64,000 nucleotides of DNA from a virus. A program made the position numbers and the translations under genes. Where the stretch lies: positions 124,001 through 188,000 of the IMG/VR virus record IMGVR_UViG_3300036770_006296. One strand, given 5' to 3'. This document shows positions 15,691 through 23,747 of this stretch, in pieces. Each line of letters starts with the position of its first letter. Position 1 is the stretch's first letter. Under the pieces are notes generated by a model. That model was not told the DNA's origin. It did no database searches and saw nothing but the letters and a program-made list of their open reading frames with translations.

Positions 15691-16029
15691 ATGAAGGAGC
15701 TGATAATGTTTAAAACCGACAAAGAGGATTATCAGAAATTTATAATCAACTTTGGTATAATCCCTACACTTATACTACTTCAGAAATTTGAAACACTAGA
15801 ACTTTATGAGGAATGCGCAAAAATTTTAGGAGCTATAAATGCTATAAATAAAAAAGCATTAATCTACAAACAAACAAAGCTAACAGACGATCTGATAAGT
15901 GAGGTGGTGGACGATTACAGAAAAATGGGAATGGAAGATATGGATAAAGAAAAATTAATGGTCAGATCTGAACGTTACGCCTCTATGTTTATATCCAATA
16001 ATTCCTTTATGATTTTTAAATCTAAATAG
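15691..16029 (+). CDS. Hypothetical helical protein
   Basis: 112 residues, starting MKELIMFKTDKEDYQKF, almost entirely helical. No motif. Ends eight bases into the convergent gene at 16022, and the frames share those bases. Confidence 0.62.
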   Translation: MKELIMFKTDKEDYQKFIINFGIIPTLILLQKFETLELYEECAKILGAINAINKKALIYKQTKLTDDLISEVVDDYRKMGMEDMDKEKLMVRSERYASMFISNNSFMIFKSK

Positions 16030-16393
16030 ATCCTCTTTTTATAGACAGATACCCATCCTCGTGATATTCAGCACCTATACTTTTCCAAAAATCCATACTC
16101 TCCTGTGTGGGCATTGCTAGGAAGTAGTTCACGCTGGGAAATTTATCAAACAATCTTCTTATTGCTAGTCTACCTATCCCTTTCCCTCGAAATTCTTCGT
16201 ATACATGAATCCCTGCGATCTCGGCCTCATCATATCTAAGATTTTCCTTGTAAAACCCGACATCTAATATACCAGCTTTTCTGTTATTAAAATAAATTGC
16301 AAAGGATTTGTATTGTGGTGCTTCTTCCACTAAAACAAGATCGAGATGAGCTAAATCAAGATAGTGTTCTTCGAAAAGTTTAATGTGTATCAT
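16022..16393 (-). CDS. Leader-bearing GNAT acetyltransferase
   Basis: 123 residues. MIHIKLFEEHYLD is a leader variant. The body is a compact GNAT fold: EIAGIHVYEEFRGKGIGRLA carries the R-G-x-G-I-G acetyl-CoA loop (residues about 70-76), and FLAMPTQESMDFWKSIGAEY fits the C-terminal part. It should acetylate an amine using acetyl-CoA; the target is unknown. As putative virion cargo it could modify a host protein early, in the way T4 injects Alt to ADP-ribosylate RNA polymerase. An AT-rich ATATATATC stretch lies upstream. Confidence 0.8.
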   Translation of the reverse strand: MIHIKLFEEHYLDLAHLDLVLVEEAPQYKSFAIYFNNRKAGILDVGFYKENLRYDEAEIAGIHVYEEFRGKGIGRLAIRRLFDKFPSVNYFLAMPTQESMDFWKSIGAEYHEDGYLSIKRGSI

Positions 16394-16433
16394 TGAGATA
16401 TATATTTTTATCTAATAAATAATCGACTTGAGT

Positions 16434-16637
16434 ATGAGCAGCAATGAGGATTTTTTTTATGATGTGTACCACGATATAAGAGCGAAAGGGATCGTGGATG
16501 ATTTTTATACACAAATTGAAAAAATGAAATTTCAAGATCATCACAAATACAAAAGTGTAAAAGAAACATGGGAATACGCTTATAAAAAACTCACAAGCTC
16601 TAAATTTTCAGAATTCAAGTCTAAAAATCTTATTTAA
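16434..16637 (+). CDS. Small hypothetical protein
   Basis: 67 residues from the ATG at 16434 (a TTG six bases upstream is in frame). Charged and helical: MSSNEDFFYDVYHDIRAKG. Its end overlaps the convergent gene at 16608 by 30 bases. Function unknown. Confidence 0.55.
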   Translation: MSSNEDFFYDVYHDIRAKGIVDDFYTQIEKMKFQDHHKYKSVKETWEYAYKKLTSSKFSEFKSKNLI

Positions 16638-17138
16638 CCATTCAGGAACTTCTGGTATTTCTTCTAGAGAAGATATGGTAAATGGTGTGTTCTTGCCCCA
16701 CTGATACTCCCATTTTTTGAATTTAGAAGGCGTTGTAAAGGCTTTACCGGAGTTTAGAATATCAAACCTTATATCGCCATCTGAAAGTCCTTTAAAACTC
16801 TTTATACGAGATATCTCTTTCCTCCTAAAATACACGTGAATGCCCCTCATGCTTTTTTCCCAGAATAAAGAATCCAGATCTATTTTGTTTGATTCTAATC
16901 TTCTTTTGAATTCTTCTACCGAATTTTTTGTTCCCTCTATATCAAGGCAAGATATACCGGAGTCGCTTAGATCTATCCCAATAAAATTATAAGTGGACCA
17001 TAAGGGATTAATAGGATCTTCTATATCAACTTCGAGTAATCCTTTTGTGTGTTTGATGTTTCCTATTTTTCCTGTGCAATTTGTAAGGTATGTTTTAACC
17101 CCTAGTATCTGCCACCTTAACACAAAGTCTATAATCAT
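16608..17138 (-). CDS. Stand-alone Prim-Pol (archaeo-eukaryotic primase fold)
   Basis: 176 residues. Signature parts of the bifunctional primase-polymerase N domain are present in order: GIDLSDSGISCLDIEG (acidic pair near 65-69), RGIHVYFRRKE (about 98-107, in the place of the catalytic His) and GDIRFDILNSGKAFTTPSKF (121-140). The usual helicase part is missing, so it is a Prim-Pol domain alone, either a primer-making factor used with a separate helicase or a repair polymerase. No leader. Confidence 0.72.
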   Translation of the reverse strand: MIIDFVLRWQILGVKTYLTNCTGKIGNIKHTKGLLEVDIEDPINPLWSTYNFIGIDLSDSGISCLDIEGTKNSVEEFKRRLESNKIDLDSLFWEKSMRGIHVYFRRKEISRIKSFKGLSDGDIRFDILNSGKAFTTPSKFKKWEYQWGKNTPFTISSLEEIPEVPEWLNKIFRLEF

Positions 17139-17139
17139 A

Positions 17140-17149
17140 GGATATATAA
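17140..17149 (+). promoter_or_regulatory. GGATATATAA element
   Basis: Exact GGATATATAA just upstream of 17165, in the divergent spacer with 16608; 15 bases before the ATG. Confidence 0.5.
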
Positions 17150-17164
17150 TATTATATTTATAAA

Positions 17165-18061
17165 ATGGAAAAAAGAGTAAAGAGTTTCACACAATTTTTT
17201 GAAAGCACCTCCTCTGGAAATAATCAAAGCTATACATATTCTATATTTATAGAAGCAGCTGAGGAGTATGGATATCCAATTTTTGTTTTAAAGGAGAGTG
17301 GAGATCTTTTCGACGTCGATGGGAATCTTCTTGATGCTCCTGATGTGGATGATTTATTTGAAGAGTATATGGATGCTGAACATGGGCCTATGAATGGGAT
17401 TGATGGTTTTGGGGACCTTGTTGATGCAGTTGAATATTATTTAGAGGATAGATCTGAAGAAAATTTGGAAGGTATAGATTCTTGGCTAGACACTTTAGGT
17501 ATAGATGGGACGGATCCAGAGAAACTAGCGGATTCGTATGAGGGGGACAACTCATATTGGAACGAAACAGTATCTAAGTTCAACTCAAATATGAGAATTC
17601 AATTTGATGGTGATTATTTTGGAGAATTCGGAAAAAAAGCATGGAATTTTTTAGTTCTTTCTCCAGAAAGTCTAGATCCTGAACTTTATGGTCAGGATGC
17701 TATACATAACACTTCTCCTTGCTTCGATGATTTCTTCGATGAGTGTCCTTTTAATTTGTGTTATAATAATGATTCTGATATTTTGTATACATGGTCAGAT
17801 GCAGGAAATCATAAATATGAATTCTTAGAGACAGGGTTAATGAAGCAGGATCTACAATTACCAATTATTGATGTCCTATTAAAGATATTAAATAGTGATA
17901 GAACTGAGATAATTACTCAATTAATTAAAAATTTCCTTTCAAAACAAACGGCAAGCCAATTATATAAGGAGATAATACAAAGATTACAAGAAGAAGGAAA
18001 CTCTAAAATAATTAGCACAATAAAGGGAGCGAGAATGCTGGGAAGATTCGGTGTTATTTAA
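17165..18061 (+). CDS. Leader protein with C-terminal NRFG tail
   Basis: 298 residues. MEKRVKSFTQFFESTSSGN is a leader variant. The middle is very acidic (LFEEYMDAEHG, GIDSWLDTLGIDGTDPEKL) and suggests a DNA-mimic-like surface. It ends in KGARMLGRFGVI, the recurrent NRFG tail found at the C termini of 27699, 28683 and 55686. No enzyme signature. A GGATATATAA element precedes it, and the next gene is another leader gene. Confidence 0.7.
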   Translation: MEKRVKSFTQFFESTSSGNNQSYTYSIFIEAAEEYGYPIFVLKESGDLFDVDGNLLDAPDVDDLFEEYMDAEHGPMNGIDGFGDLVDAVEYYLEDRSEENLEGIDSWLDTLGIDGTDPEKLADSYEGDNSYWNETVSKFNSNMRIQFDGDYFGEFGKKAWNFLVLSPESLDPELYGQDAIHNTSPCFDDFFDECPFNLCYNNDSDILYTWSDAGNHKYEFLETGLMKQDLQLPIIDVLLKILNSDRTEIITQLIKNFLSKQTASQLYKEIIQRLQEEGNSKIISTIKGARMLGRFGVI

Positions 18062-18077
18062 AAAATAAAATGAATTA

Positions 18078-18581
18078 ATGAAACATATTAAACTTTTTGA
18101 AAACTTTGATCCTATAAATGAATCCGACTTTGTTGTTGATAACTATAAAATGAGTGCAACAAAAGACGGTGAGATACAAGTAGTGGACACTGCTGCTAAT
18201 AAAACTTATGTTTACGTTGTTAGTGCAGGTGTAGTTGGGATAAAAGTTAAGGATTTCCCAGAGGGTAATTCTATTCTAGTTAGTGCTTTAGGTAAAAGCA
18301 TAACTAGTCCTCTTTCTAAAGAAGGGACAACAATTAAATCCATCAAGGAAAATTTAGGGAAGTCTAAAATAAAGTTCGATCTTCCTGGTGCATCACTCAC
18401 GCTGACATGTAAAACCGGATGTGAAAAATCTGCAGATAATGTTGCTAACATAAAAGTTACTGCGGAAGAAATGGATATAGATTTGAGTGATGTACTCGAT
18501 TCAGCAAAAGAAGCAGGGCACAATGTCATGAAAGCGGTAGAGGGAGGAGCAGATAAATTAAAATCGCTCCTTAAATGGTAA
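18078..18581 (+). CDS. KLFE-leader protein, unknown
   Basis: 167 residues. MKHIKLFENFDPINESDFV has the leader and an INE site at residues 14-16. A strand-rich domain with CKTGCEKS follows, then a helical C terminus (DLSDVLDSAKEAGHNVMKAV). Function unknown. Putative packaged protein. Confidence 0.72.
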   Translation: MKHIKLFENFDPINESDFVVDNYKMSATKDGEIQVVDTAANKTYVYVVSAGVVGIKVKDFPEGNSILVSALGKSITSPLSKEGTTIKSIKENLGKSKIKFDLPGASLTLTCKTGCEKSADNVANIKVTAEEMDIDLSDVLDSAKEAGHNVMKAVEGGADKLKSLLKW

Positions 18582-18610
18582 AATTGTTTTTTTCACTTTA
18601 GTTTAATTTC

Positions 18611-18618
18611 TACATTTG
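18611..18618 (+). promoter_or_regulatory. Host-type promoter, TACATTTG
   Basis: TACATTTG fits TAnnTTTG and lies below a T7 tract (18587-18593), just upstream of the next small-gene block. Same architecture as at 3908 and 34591. Confidence 0.5.
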
Positions 18619-18641
18619 TAAAAATAAATTAAGTGAGAAAA

Positions 18642-18830
18642 ATGAAATTACATCTGATAACCATTCTTGTAGTAGCAACAGTGCTTTCAATTTTGTACTT
18701 TTTGTTAATAAGTCCAACTATAATGTCTTTTATTCTTTTGGTAGGCATAATATCATTAGGCACGTGGGCTTTGATTAAATTTTATAAATTTGTCTACGCG
18801 ACAGTTAAAAATCTAGTTGGAAATGAATAA
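18642..18830 (+). CDS. Small membrane protein
   Basis: About 62 residues from the ATG at 18642 (an in-frame GTG at 18633 would add three). Two hydrophobic stretches, LITILVVATVLSILYFLL and IMSFILLVGIISLGTWALI, predict two TM helices. Overlaps the next gene start by 8 bases. Unknown role. Confidence 0.6.
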   Translation: MKLHLITILVVATVLSILYFLLISPTIMSFILLVGIISLGTWALIKFYKFVYATVKNLVGNE

Positions 18831-19107
18831 AGATAAAGCATTCGGCAAACTTATTACCTCAGATGGGATCGTTAAGGATTTGCAATTTTCTAAAAAAATG
18901 GTCACACTAAAAGAAATGCAGGATTGTGTTGGCGGATACATTGAATTCGTTTGGCTTAAGGATAATAAAATTCTCGTAGTTAATGAGGATGGAAAAATAA
19001 CAGGATTACCAGATAATCTTACTGCCACTAAGTTAATAAGAGAACAGGGTATAAGCGACCACATAGTAGGCGATGCTCTTTTAATAGATCTTAAATACGT
19101 AGATTAA
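18823..19107 (+). CDS. Small hypothetical protein
   Basis: 94 residues from MNKDKAFGKLITSDG; the ATG at 18823 overlaps the previous stop, and the earlier TTG is not needed. Compact alpha/beta (FVWLKDNKILVVNEDG). Its stop overlaps the start of the next, shorter gene (TAATG), so three small genes are translationally coupled. Confidence 0.62.
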   Translation: MNKDKAFGKLITSDGIVKDLQFSKKMVTLKEMQDCVGGYIEFVWLKDNKILVVNEDGKITGLPDNLTATKLIREQGISDHIVGDALLIDLKYVD

Positions 19108-19274
19108 TGCACAAGAAGGAAAAAAACAAACAATCTAATTCTTTTTACGCGTACAACAATTTAAAAAGACGAGTGATGGAAAATCCTAATCCAGAAGAAA
19201 AAGACTGGATAAGACTAAAATATGAGGATAAAATGGATTGGATTAACAAACACGGAAAGATCCTAGAGTTCTAG
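19107..19274 (+). CDS. Very small basic protein
   Basis: 55 residues beginning MHKKEKNKQSNSFYAYNN and ending NKHGKILEF. The ATG overlaps the previous TAA by one base, which argues that it is translated. Lys/Asn-rich with a charged helix (NPEEKDWIRLKYEDK). Function unknown. Confidence 0.55.
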   Translation: MHKKEKNKQSNSFYAYNNLKRRVMENPNPEEKDWIRLKYEDKMDWINKHGKILEF

Positions 19275-19275
19275 A

Positions 19276-19671
19276 TTATCTTAATTCGTAGTAATCTATT
19301 CCATTCGTTATCACCCCATAGATGTTGTCATCTATTATAAAATTATACGCTCTTCCTATTATAGATTCGGGAAGTCTTGAAAGATCTCTTTTAGAGACAA
19401 GAACCGCTATAGGCTTTTCCCTCACGTATCCACTAGGACTCATTACTATCTCTCTATTTAATATTTTAGAAAATTGATTAACTGAAGCCATCGAAACAGA
19501 TCCTGGATATTTCCATTCCTCTTGGGATATTAAATAGGGATCAATTAAATCATCAATAGCAAAAATAAAAGGAGTTTTACCGGTTTTTGTAATCAGGTAT
19601 TCTAGCTCACTTCTTGTTATAGGAGCAGGATCTTTCGTAAAGAAATTTTCAAATAATATTAAATTTTTCAT
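19276..19671 (-). CDS. KLFE-leader protein, unknown
   Basis: 131 residues. MKNLILFENFFTKDP is a leader variant. The rest is a small alpha/beta domain (TGKTPFIFAIDDLIDPY; KPIAVLVSKRDLSRL). No family recognised. It sits four bases after the 19676 gene on the same strand and is probably co-transcribed with it. Confidence 0.68.
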   Translation of the reverse strand: MKNLILFENFFTKDPAPITRSELEYLITKTGKTPFIFAIDDLIDPYLISQEEWKYPGSVSMASVNQFSKILNREIVMSPSGYVREKPIAVLVSKRDLSRLPESIIGRAYNFIIDDNIYGVITNGIDYYELR

Positions 19672-19675
19672 TTTT

Positions 19676-21271
19676 TCATTTCTTTAATTTCCAGCTTATT
19701 GCTCCAGCCCATGAGTCTTCCAGAGTTCTGAGATCGAAAGGAATAGTAATCTTTCCTGTTGCACTACCAGAAGTTCCCATTACTCTGTACGTCCCCCTTT
19801 GTCTATCTAAGTCGTGGATTACTCCTTCGGAATTTCCTGAACTTACTCTATCCCCTATTTTTATGTAATCTAAATGTGGGTATTTAGAAGAGATTTCTTT
19901 CTCTGGCTCTTCCTCTACAACTAGTAAAATTTTATTTATTTTATTTTTTAATATTTTCTCTAGATCTGCTCTTATTTCCACTTCTGGATCCTGGGATATT
20001 TTTTTCAATTCATTTGTAGCATAGTCAAGTACTGAGTTCAATAATATTTTTTTCTCGCCAGCATTAATAATTATTGGGGTTGGTTCTTTTAATAAATAAC
20101 CTCCTGGTCTCCACATTCTTCTCTCTATGCTTTCCGCTGATGTTCCCTGCATATCTGCTACTGCATCTAAGAAAGATTTTTTAAGGAGATTAACTTTATA
20201 TCTTTCGTCCGGCTCGTATTTTTTACCGCTTGGTCCAAAATTGTATAGGGCGTAACAAAATATATTTTCATTTATTTTTTTTATTGATTCTTTGGCGATT
20301 TTAGAGAAGATGTCAGATCCTTTTAATCTTTCCTCAGTTATATTTTTTGTTATGTCTACAATGCCTGATAGAATTTCAACTATTTTATTGGAGATATCTC
20401 TTAGGTCTACTCCTTGATTTATATTATCGTCTATGATGATCATTTTTCCGAAGTTGCCAGCATTATCCCCTAATCCACAATGGTGTACAGCGCTTATAAA
20501 TGCTTCTGTTGCTGTGTTATATTTTGGTCTTAGCGAGCTTCTTATTCCTCCCATTTCCCCGGAGGATCTTATTTCAAAGCTAGGATCTTTCCCTTCTTGT
20601 GCTTGTATTGATAGATTAGCTATCATTCCATCTATCCATGGCTCTACCCTTCGCATAGTGGGTGAATATCTAGGTTTCTCGTCTCCTTTTCTGTGTATTA
20701 CTTTGCCAGTCCTTTTATTGATTACATCTTTCTCGTAGTATCCTCTGGGTATATCAAGCTCTGATTCTATTTTTCTGTTATATGAATCCCAGTCTACAGC
20801 CTGCATAACATCTGTATATTTTATTTTTGGTATACTGATTACTGTAGCATTTGGATAGATATTTAAAAAAGATCCCTCCATTTTCTTAACAAGATCCCTG
20901 CTACTTCCTATGGTTACTATGTAGTCTATATTTCCCTCTATATTATTTGTGAAGGTGTATCTAAAAAAATCCTCCAAGGTTTCACCAGGAGCCATCGAAA
21001 AACGGTCATCTTTTAAAGGATCCATTATAAATTTCTTAGCATTATCACCTTCCTCTGTGTCAGCAACATATGGAGTTCTTGGATAAAGACCAAAATATAT
21101 TTTTATATTTGCTATACCTCTTTCCGAAAAATTAAGATTGTTTGGATTTATTGTTTTTAGTAGCTCATTGGGGTTACTTGGATCGTTTTTTACAGATAAA
21201 TATGTTTTCCCCTCACTATCGTACCAAGCACCCTCGTTTATAAACTGTAGGAAATTTTTAAGATGATTCAT
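19676..21271 (-). CDS. Leader-bearing phosphoribosyltransferase-like protein
   Basis: 531 residues. MNHLKNFLQFINEGAW has an INE leader site. Residues 276-290 (KMIIIDDNINQGVDL) match the PRPP-binding loop of type I phosphoribosyltransferases, in which two acidic residues precede a Gly-containing loop. Upstream are a long N domain with VTIGSSRDLVKKM and the segment STPKI-like; downstream is an SH3/KOW-like tail (YIKIGDRVSSGNSEGVIHDL). The substrate is unknown. Such a protein in the head could consume PRPP or modify a base or nucleotide in the host. Possibly several domains; the family is not firmly placed. Confidence 0.65.
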   Translation of the reverse strand: MNHLKNFLQFINEGAWYDSEGKTYLSVKNDPSNPNELLKTINPNNLNFSERGIANIKIYFGLYPRTPYVADTEEGDNAKKFIMDPLKDDRFSMAPGETLEDFFRYTFTNNIEGNIDYIVTIGSSRDLVKKMEGSFLNIYPNATVISIPKIKYTDVMQAVDWDSYNRKIESELDIPRGYYEKDVINKRTGKVIHRKGDEKPRYSPTMRRVEPWIDGMIANLSIQAQEGKDPSFEIRSSGEMGGIRSSLRPKYNTATEAFISAVHHCGLGDNAGNFGKMIIIDDNINQGVDLRDISNKIVEILSGIVDITKNITEERLKGSDIFSKIAKESIKKINENIFCYALYNFGPSGKKYEPDERYKVNLLKKSFLDAVADMQGTSAESIERRMWRPGGYLLKEPTPIIINAGEKKILLNSVLDYATNELKKISQDPEVEIRADLEKILKNKINKILLVVEEEPEKEISSKYPHLDYIKIGDRVSSGNSEGVIHDLDRQRGTYRVMGTSGSATGKITIPFDLRTLEDSWAGAISWKLKK

Positions 21272-21324
21272 CGGAATCTTTTTTTTATTTACTTTATAAT
21301 CTCTACCTTTACAAAAAATAGAAT

Positions 21325-21801
21325 ATGACTTATATATCCTTTACTAAAGTAGATCTACCTTATGGATGGCTAGGAAACATGTCACCTTATCCAGTAAAAT
21401 ACGATGGTAAGATCTGGAGGACAACAGAAGCTCTCTTTCAGGCTCTTCGGTTCAACGATGATTCTATAAAAGAAGCTATAAGAAACGAGAAAAGTCCAAT
21501 GGGGGCTAAATTAAAAGCTAAGTCTCTTATGAAATTAGATCCATCTAAGGTTTGCGTTTCCCCTCTTTCTGATACTGATTTGGAAAATATGAGAATGTGT
21601 ATTAGACTTAAATTGGAACAGCACCCTCATTTACTTAGCGAGTTATTAAAGACTGGAGGCTCCAAAATATACGAGGATGTTACTTCACGTGGTAAAAGAG
21701 GTAGTAATCTATTCTGGGGAGCTCTAATGGAGAATGGGGCATGGATAGGAGAAAATCATTTGGGAAAAATATGGGAGGATATTAGAGAATCTTACAGATA
21801 A
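21325..21801 (+). CDS. NADAR (YbiA-like) glycosidase domain protein
   Basis: 158 residues, a single NADAR domain. Landmarks are WLGNMSPYPVKYDGKIWRTT, then EALFQALRF (Glu35 and Gln39 in the catalytic helix) and a C-terminal SNLFWGALMENGAWIGENH. The family cleaves N-glycosidic bonds of riboflavin intermediates, and some members remove ADP-ribose from guanine, countering DarT-type toxins. In a phage this could neutralise a host ADP-ribosylation defence or process NAD-derived signals; that is inference. Convergent spacers on each side, no leader. Confidence 0.85.
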   Translation: MTYISFTKVDLPYGWLGNMSPYPVKYDGKIWRTTEALFQALRFNDDSIKEAIRNEKSPMGAKLKAKSLMKLDPSKVCVSPLSDTDLENMRMCIRLKLEQHPHLLSELLKTGGSKIYEDVTSRGKRGSNLFWGALMENGAWIGENHLGKIWEDIRESYR

Positions 21802-21831
21802 TTTTCTCCCTCGTATTTTTATTTTTGTGTT

Positions 21832-21839
21832 TATTTTTG
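21832..21839 (+). promoter_or_regulatory. Host-type promoter, TATTTTTG
   Basis: TATTTTTG fits TAnnTTTG in a T-rich spacer; the ATG of the next gene is at 21872. Confidence 0.4.
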
Positions 21840-21871
21840 TATTATAATTAAAATCAATAAAAAGTTCAATT

Positions 21872-22213
21872 ATGGCTGTTAAAATGGAATCAGCAGATTT
21901 GCTGAAAGAGTACTTTAATGGGGTTCTAAGTAGAGCCGATCATCACGCTCAGGGTGTTCAAGAAATTTCACTAGCTCTATTAGGTGCTGTCATCTGGAAA
22001 GCTGATGGCGACATAGAAGTTAAGTCTGTTAAAAACGAGGGGATGGGTAATATCCTTTGGTTCAACACTAGCGGTAGTAGGTATGCAATGTACTACAATC
22101 ATGCTAATGTTAAGATAGAACTTCGTGAGAGAACTATGAATGGTGACACTCTCCATGAGTTCGACAACACTACGCCTATTTCTGAGGTGTTTACTGTTTT
22201 TAAGGATCTGTAA
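21872..22213 (+). CDS. Small conserved-looking hypothetical protein
   Basis: 113 residues. The segment SRADHHAQGVQEISLALLGA followed by DGDIEVKS, LWFNTSGSRYAMYYN and ISEVFTVFKDL strongly recalls small bacterial proteins often seen in integron cassettes and plasmids, whose function I do not know. Single compact domain. It stands just upstream of the tRNA-like gene. Possibly acquired by transfer from a bacterium. Confidence 0.62.
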   Translation: MAVKMESADLLKEYFNGVLSRADHHAQGVQEISLALLGAVIWKADGDIEVKSVKNEGMGNILWFNTSGSRYAMYYNHANVKIELRERTMNGDTLHEFDNTTPISEVFTVFKDL

Positions 22214-22222
22214 AAGATCTTT

Positions 22223-22348
22223 AGTCAGGTGGCGGAATTGGTAGACGCATAAATAAAGGTTAACAGTAAGGATAACGTAGAGTAACCTTGAAATACCCAT
22301 AAGTATAGCTCATAAGTTATCATACAGGTTCGAATCCTGTCCTGACTA
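22223..22348 (+). tRNA. tRNA-Leu-like gene with a large atypical central domain
   Basis: Acceptor AGTCAGG (22223-22229) pairs perfectly with CCTGACT (22341-22347). T8-G9, D stem GCG/CGC with loop GAATTGGTAGA, and T arm ACAGG-TTCGAAT-CCTGT are all classical and Leu-like. However, the region between the D and T arms is about 74 bases and no 5-bp, 7-base anticodon arm is seen. It can form ATAA/TTAT closing pairs, a 7-bp AAGGTTA/TAACCTT stem (22256-22262 with 22283-22289) and ATAC/GTAT. At 126 bases it is about 40 longer than a normal tRNA-Leu. It may hold an insert or be a tRNA-like RNA without decoding function. CCA is not encoded. Confidence 0.6.
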
Positions 22349-22362
22349 CTAAATTAAATATT

Positions 22363-22488
22363 ATGTGGGTAAGAAAAACACCAAACAAATGGCAAAATGT
22401 AGTTGAGATAATAATAATTTTATTATTAATGATAACCTGGTCATTATTAGTCAAAAGTATAACAAATGAAATACTTCCAATAAAATAA
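22363..22488 (+). CDS. Small single-TM protein
   Basis: 41 residues: MWVRKTPNKWQN, then a hydrophobic helix (VVEIIIILLLMITWSLLV) and a short polar tail. One TM segment with positive N side. No ribosome-binding evidence beyond an A-rich upstream. Unknown function, similar in style to small phage membrane proteins. Confidence 0.45.
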   Translation: MWVRKTPNKWQNVVEIIIILLLMITWSLLVKSITNEILPIK

Positions 22489-22534
22489 GTATTTAATGAA
22501 TCAGAAAAAAGTGTGAATTTTTAAAACATTTAGT

Positions 22535-22873
22535 ATGAGATCAAGAGTTGAATACATTTTTCATAGGGAATTTAAAAACGATAAATCCTTTATGGATAAG
22601 CCATCCTTACTAGGGGCAATTTTCCCTAGAAAATATTCCGATACTGACATGCGAGAAACATTTCATAGGGGTGCTAGAATTGGCATTGAAATAGGATTAA
22701 ACGAAGCATCCCCACAGGGGCAGAGAATACAATTGGACAATAATACTGATCTTAAACATAGAGAGTTTCTCGAAAAAATGTATGCACTTTGCGAAGAATA
22801 CGAATGCTCCATTGAATATCATCCCGAAGTTGGTATGATCGTTTTAGATAAAATGAATAGTTATGAAAGATAA
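22535..22873 (+). CDS. Hypothetical protein
   Basis: 112 residues from MRSRVEYIFHREFKND. The middle reads GARIGIEIGLNEASPQGQ, the end EYECSIEYHPEVGMIVLD. No motif identified. First of a run of six overlapping small genes to 23691. Confidence 0.62.
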   Translation: MRSRVEYIFHREFKNDKSFMDKPSLLGAIFPRKYSDTDMRETFHRGARIGIEIGLNEASPQGQRIQLDNNTDLKHREFLEKMYALCEEYECSIEYHPEVGMIVLDKMNSYER

Positions 22874-23066
22874 TAAACAAAGTCCAGTAGAAAGAATATT
22901 TGAACAATTCAATCTACTATCTGATGCTGAATTTAAATCCTGGATGTTAAACCAGCATGATAATTTACACGAAGCGGAAAGAAAAATTCTTGCAGAAGAA
23001 TATATGAAAGGCAAAAAGAAGGGTAAAAGATTAACCACAACAAGCACTTTAGTAAGGGGAAAATGA
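22863..23066 (+). CDS. Small helical protein
   Basis: 67 residues, MKDNKQSPVERIFEQFNLL, helical and basic at the C terminus (KGKKKGKRL). It overlaps both neighbours by a few bases, so translational coupling is likely. Unknown. Confidence 0.6.
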   Translation: MKDNKQSPVERIFEQFNLLSDAEFKSWMLNQHDNLHEAERKILAEEYMKGKKKGKRLTTTSTLVRGK

Positions 23067-23302
23067 ATAGATTAATTATAATTTTATTAGTAGCAATTTT
23101 TGCCTCTTGCTCAGAAAGAAGAGGATCTAAAGCTCCTGATTCAAAAAGAATGGAATTAGATTCTACATCCCAATACTACGACCAGAACTACAAAGTTTAT
23201 ACACTTGAAGGGTGTGAATATATTGTAGTTGGATATGGAAATACTAGATGGGGATCTCATAAAGGTAATTGTAAAAATCCTATTCATAATGGAAACAAAT
23301 AG
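23063..23302 (+). CDS. Small predicted lipoprotein
   Basis: 79 residues. MNRLIIILLVAIFASCSE is a lipoprotein signal with lipobox Cys16, so the mature part (about 63 residues, Tyr-rich, two Cys) would be lipid-anchored in the host envelope. Overlaps the start of the next gene. A surface-exclusion role is possible. Confidence 0.62.
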   Translation: MNRLIIILLVAIFASCSERRGSKAPDSKRMELDSTSQYYDQNYKVYTLEGCEYIVVGYGNTRWGSHKGNCKNPIHNGNK

Positions 23303-23495
23303 AATAGTAACATTCAGCTGTAGTAATAAGATACACATCTACGAAAGAGGATGTGGAAAATTACCTAATCCCCCATATAAAAAACACGATAACATAGATT
23401 CAGCTGTTTTTTATATGTCCCAGGTTTTAGGTGTTAATGATATAGAGATAGTAATAGAAAAAAAATTAAAAAGAGAGAGTGATGAAATTAACTGA
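23289..23495 (+). CDS. Small hypothetical protein
   Basis: 68 residues from METNRIVTFSCSN, the ATG at 23289 overlapping the end of the lipoprotein gene. Contains CSNKIHIYERGCGKLPNPP. The longer frame to 23229 lies within the upstream gene and is not preferred. Unknown. Confidence 0.55.
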   Translation: METNRIVTFSCSNKIHIYERGCGKLPNPPYKKHDNIDSAVFYMSQVLGVNDIEIVIEKKLKRESDEIN

Positions 23496-23691
23496 TGATC
23501 AGAAGGAATTTATAATAAAAAAGTATGAATCAGCAGATATGGAAGGTTTTCCTTTCGAAGAAAAAGTTGAAATCATAGTAGATTACATGTTGGATGAGGA
23601 TATTGAAGATATTTCGGACGACGAGGACGGAGACGCGCATGAAGATCTATATAACACAGTTTGGGAATATCTAGAATCTCTTCCTGAATAA
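23482..23691 (+). CDS. Small acidic protein
   Basis: 69 residues from the ATG at 23482 (a GTG three bases earlier is also in frame). Very acidic C half (DEDIEDISDDEDGDAHEDL). An anti-nuclease DNA mimic is conceivable but unsupported. Ends the overlapping block. Confidence 0.55.
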   Translation: MKLTDDQKEFIIKKYESADMEGFPFEEKVEIIVDYMLDEDIEDISDDEDGDAHEDLYNTVWEYLESLPE

Positions 23692-23728
23692 AATTAATAA
23701 ATCCTTTTTTATAAATATCATTTTTCTC

Positions 23729-23736
23729 TATCTTAG
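23729..23736 (+). promoter_or_regulatory. Host-type promoter variant, TATCTTAG
   Basis: TATCTTAG below the tract TCCTTTTTT (23702-23710); the same ATCCTTTTTT plus TAnCTTAG arrangement appears at 24653-24688. ATG at 23748. Confidence 0.4.
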
Positions 23737-23747
23737 TAGAAAACAGA

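Noticed and set aside
18212-18529. 105-codon minus-strand frame inside the leader gene at 18078
   Set aside because: Fully inside a gene with an intact leader; no start context of its own.
22256-22289. Group I intron in the Leu-type tRNA
   Set aside because: The extra sequence is only about 40 bases, far too short for a group I core.
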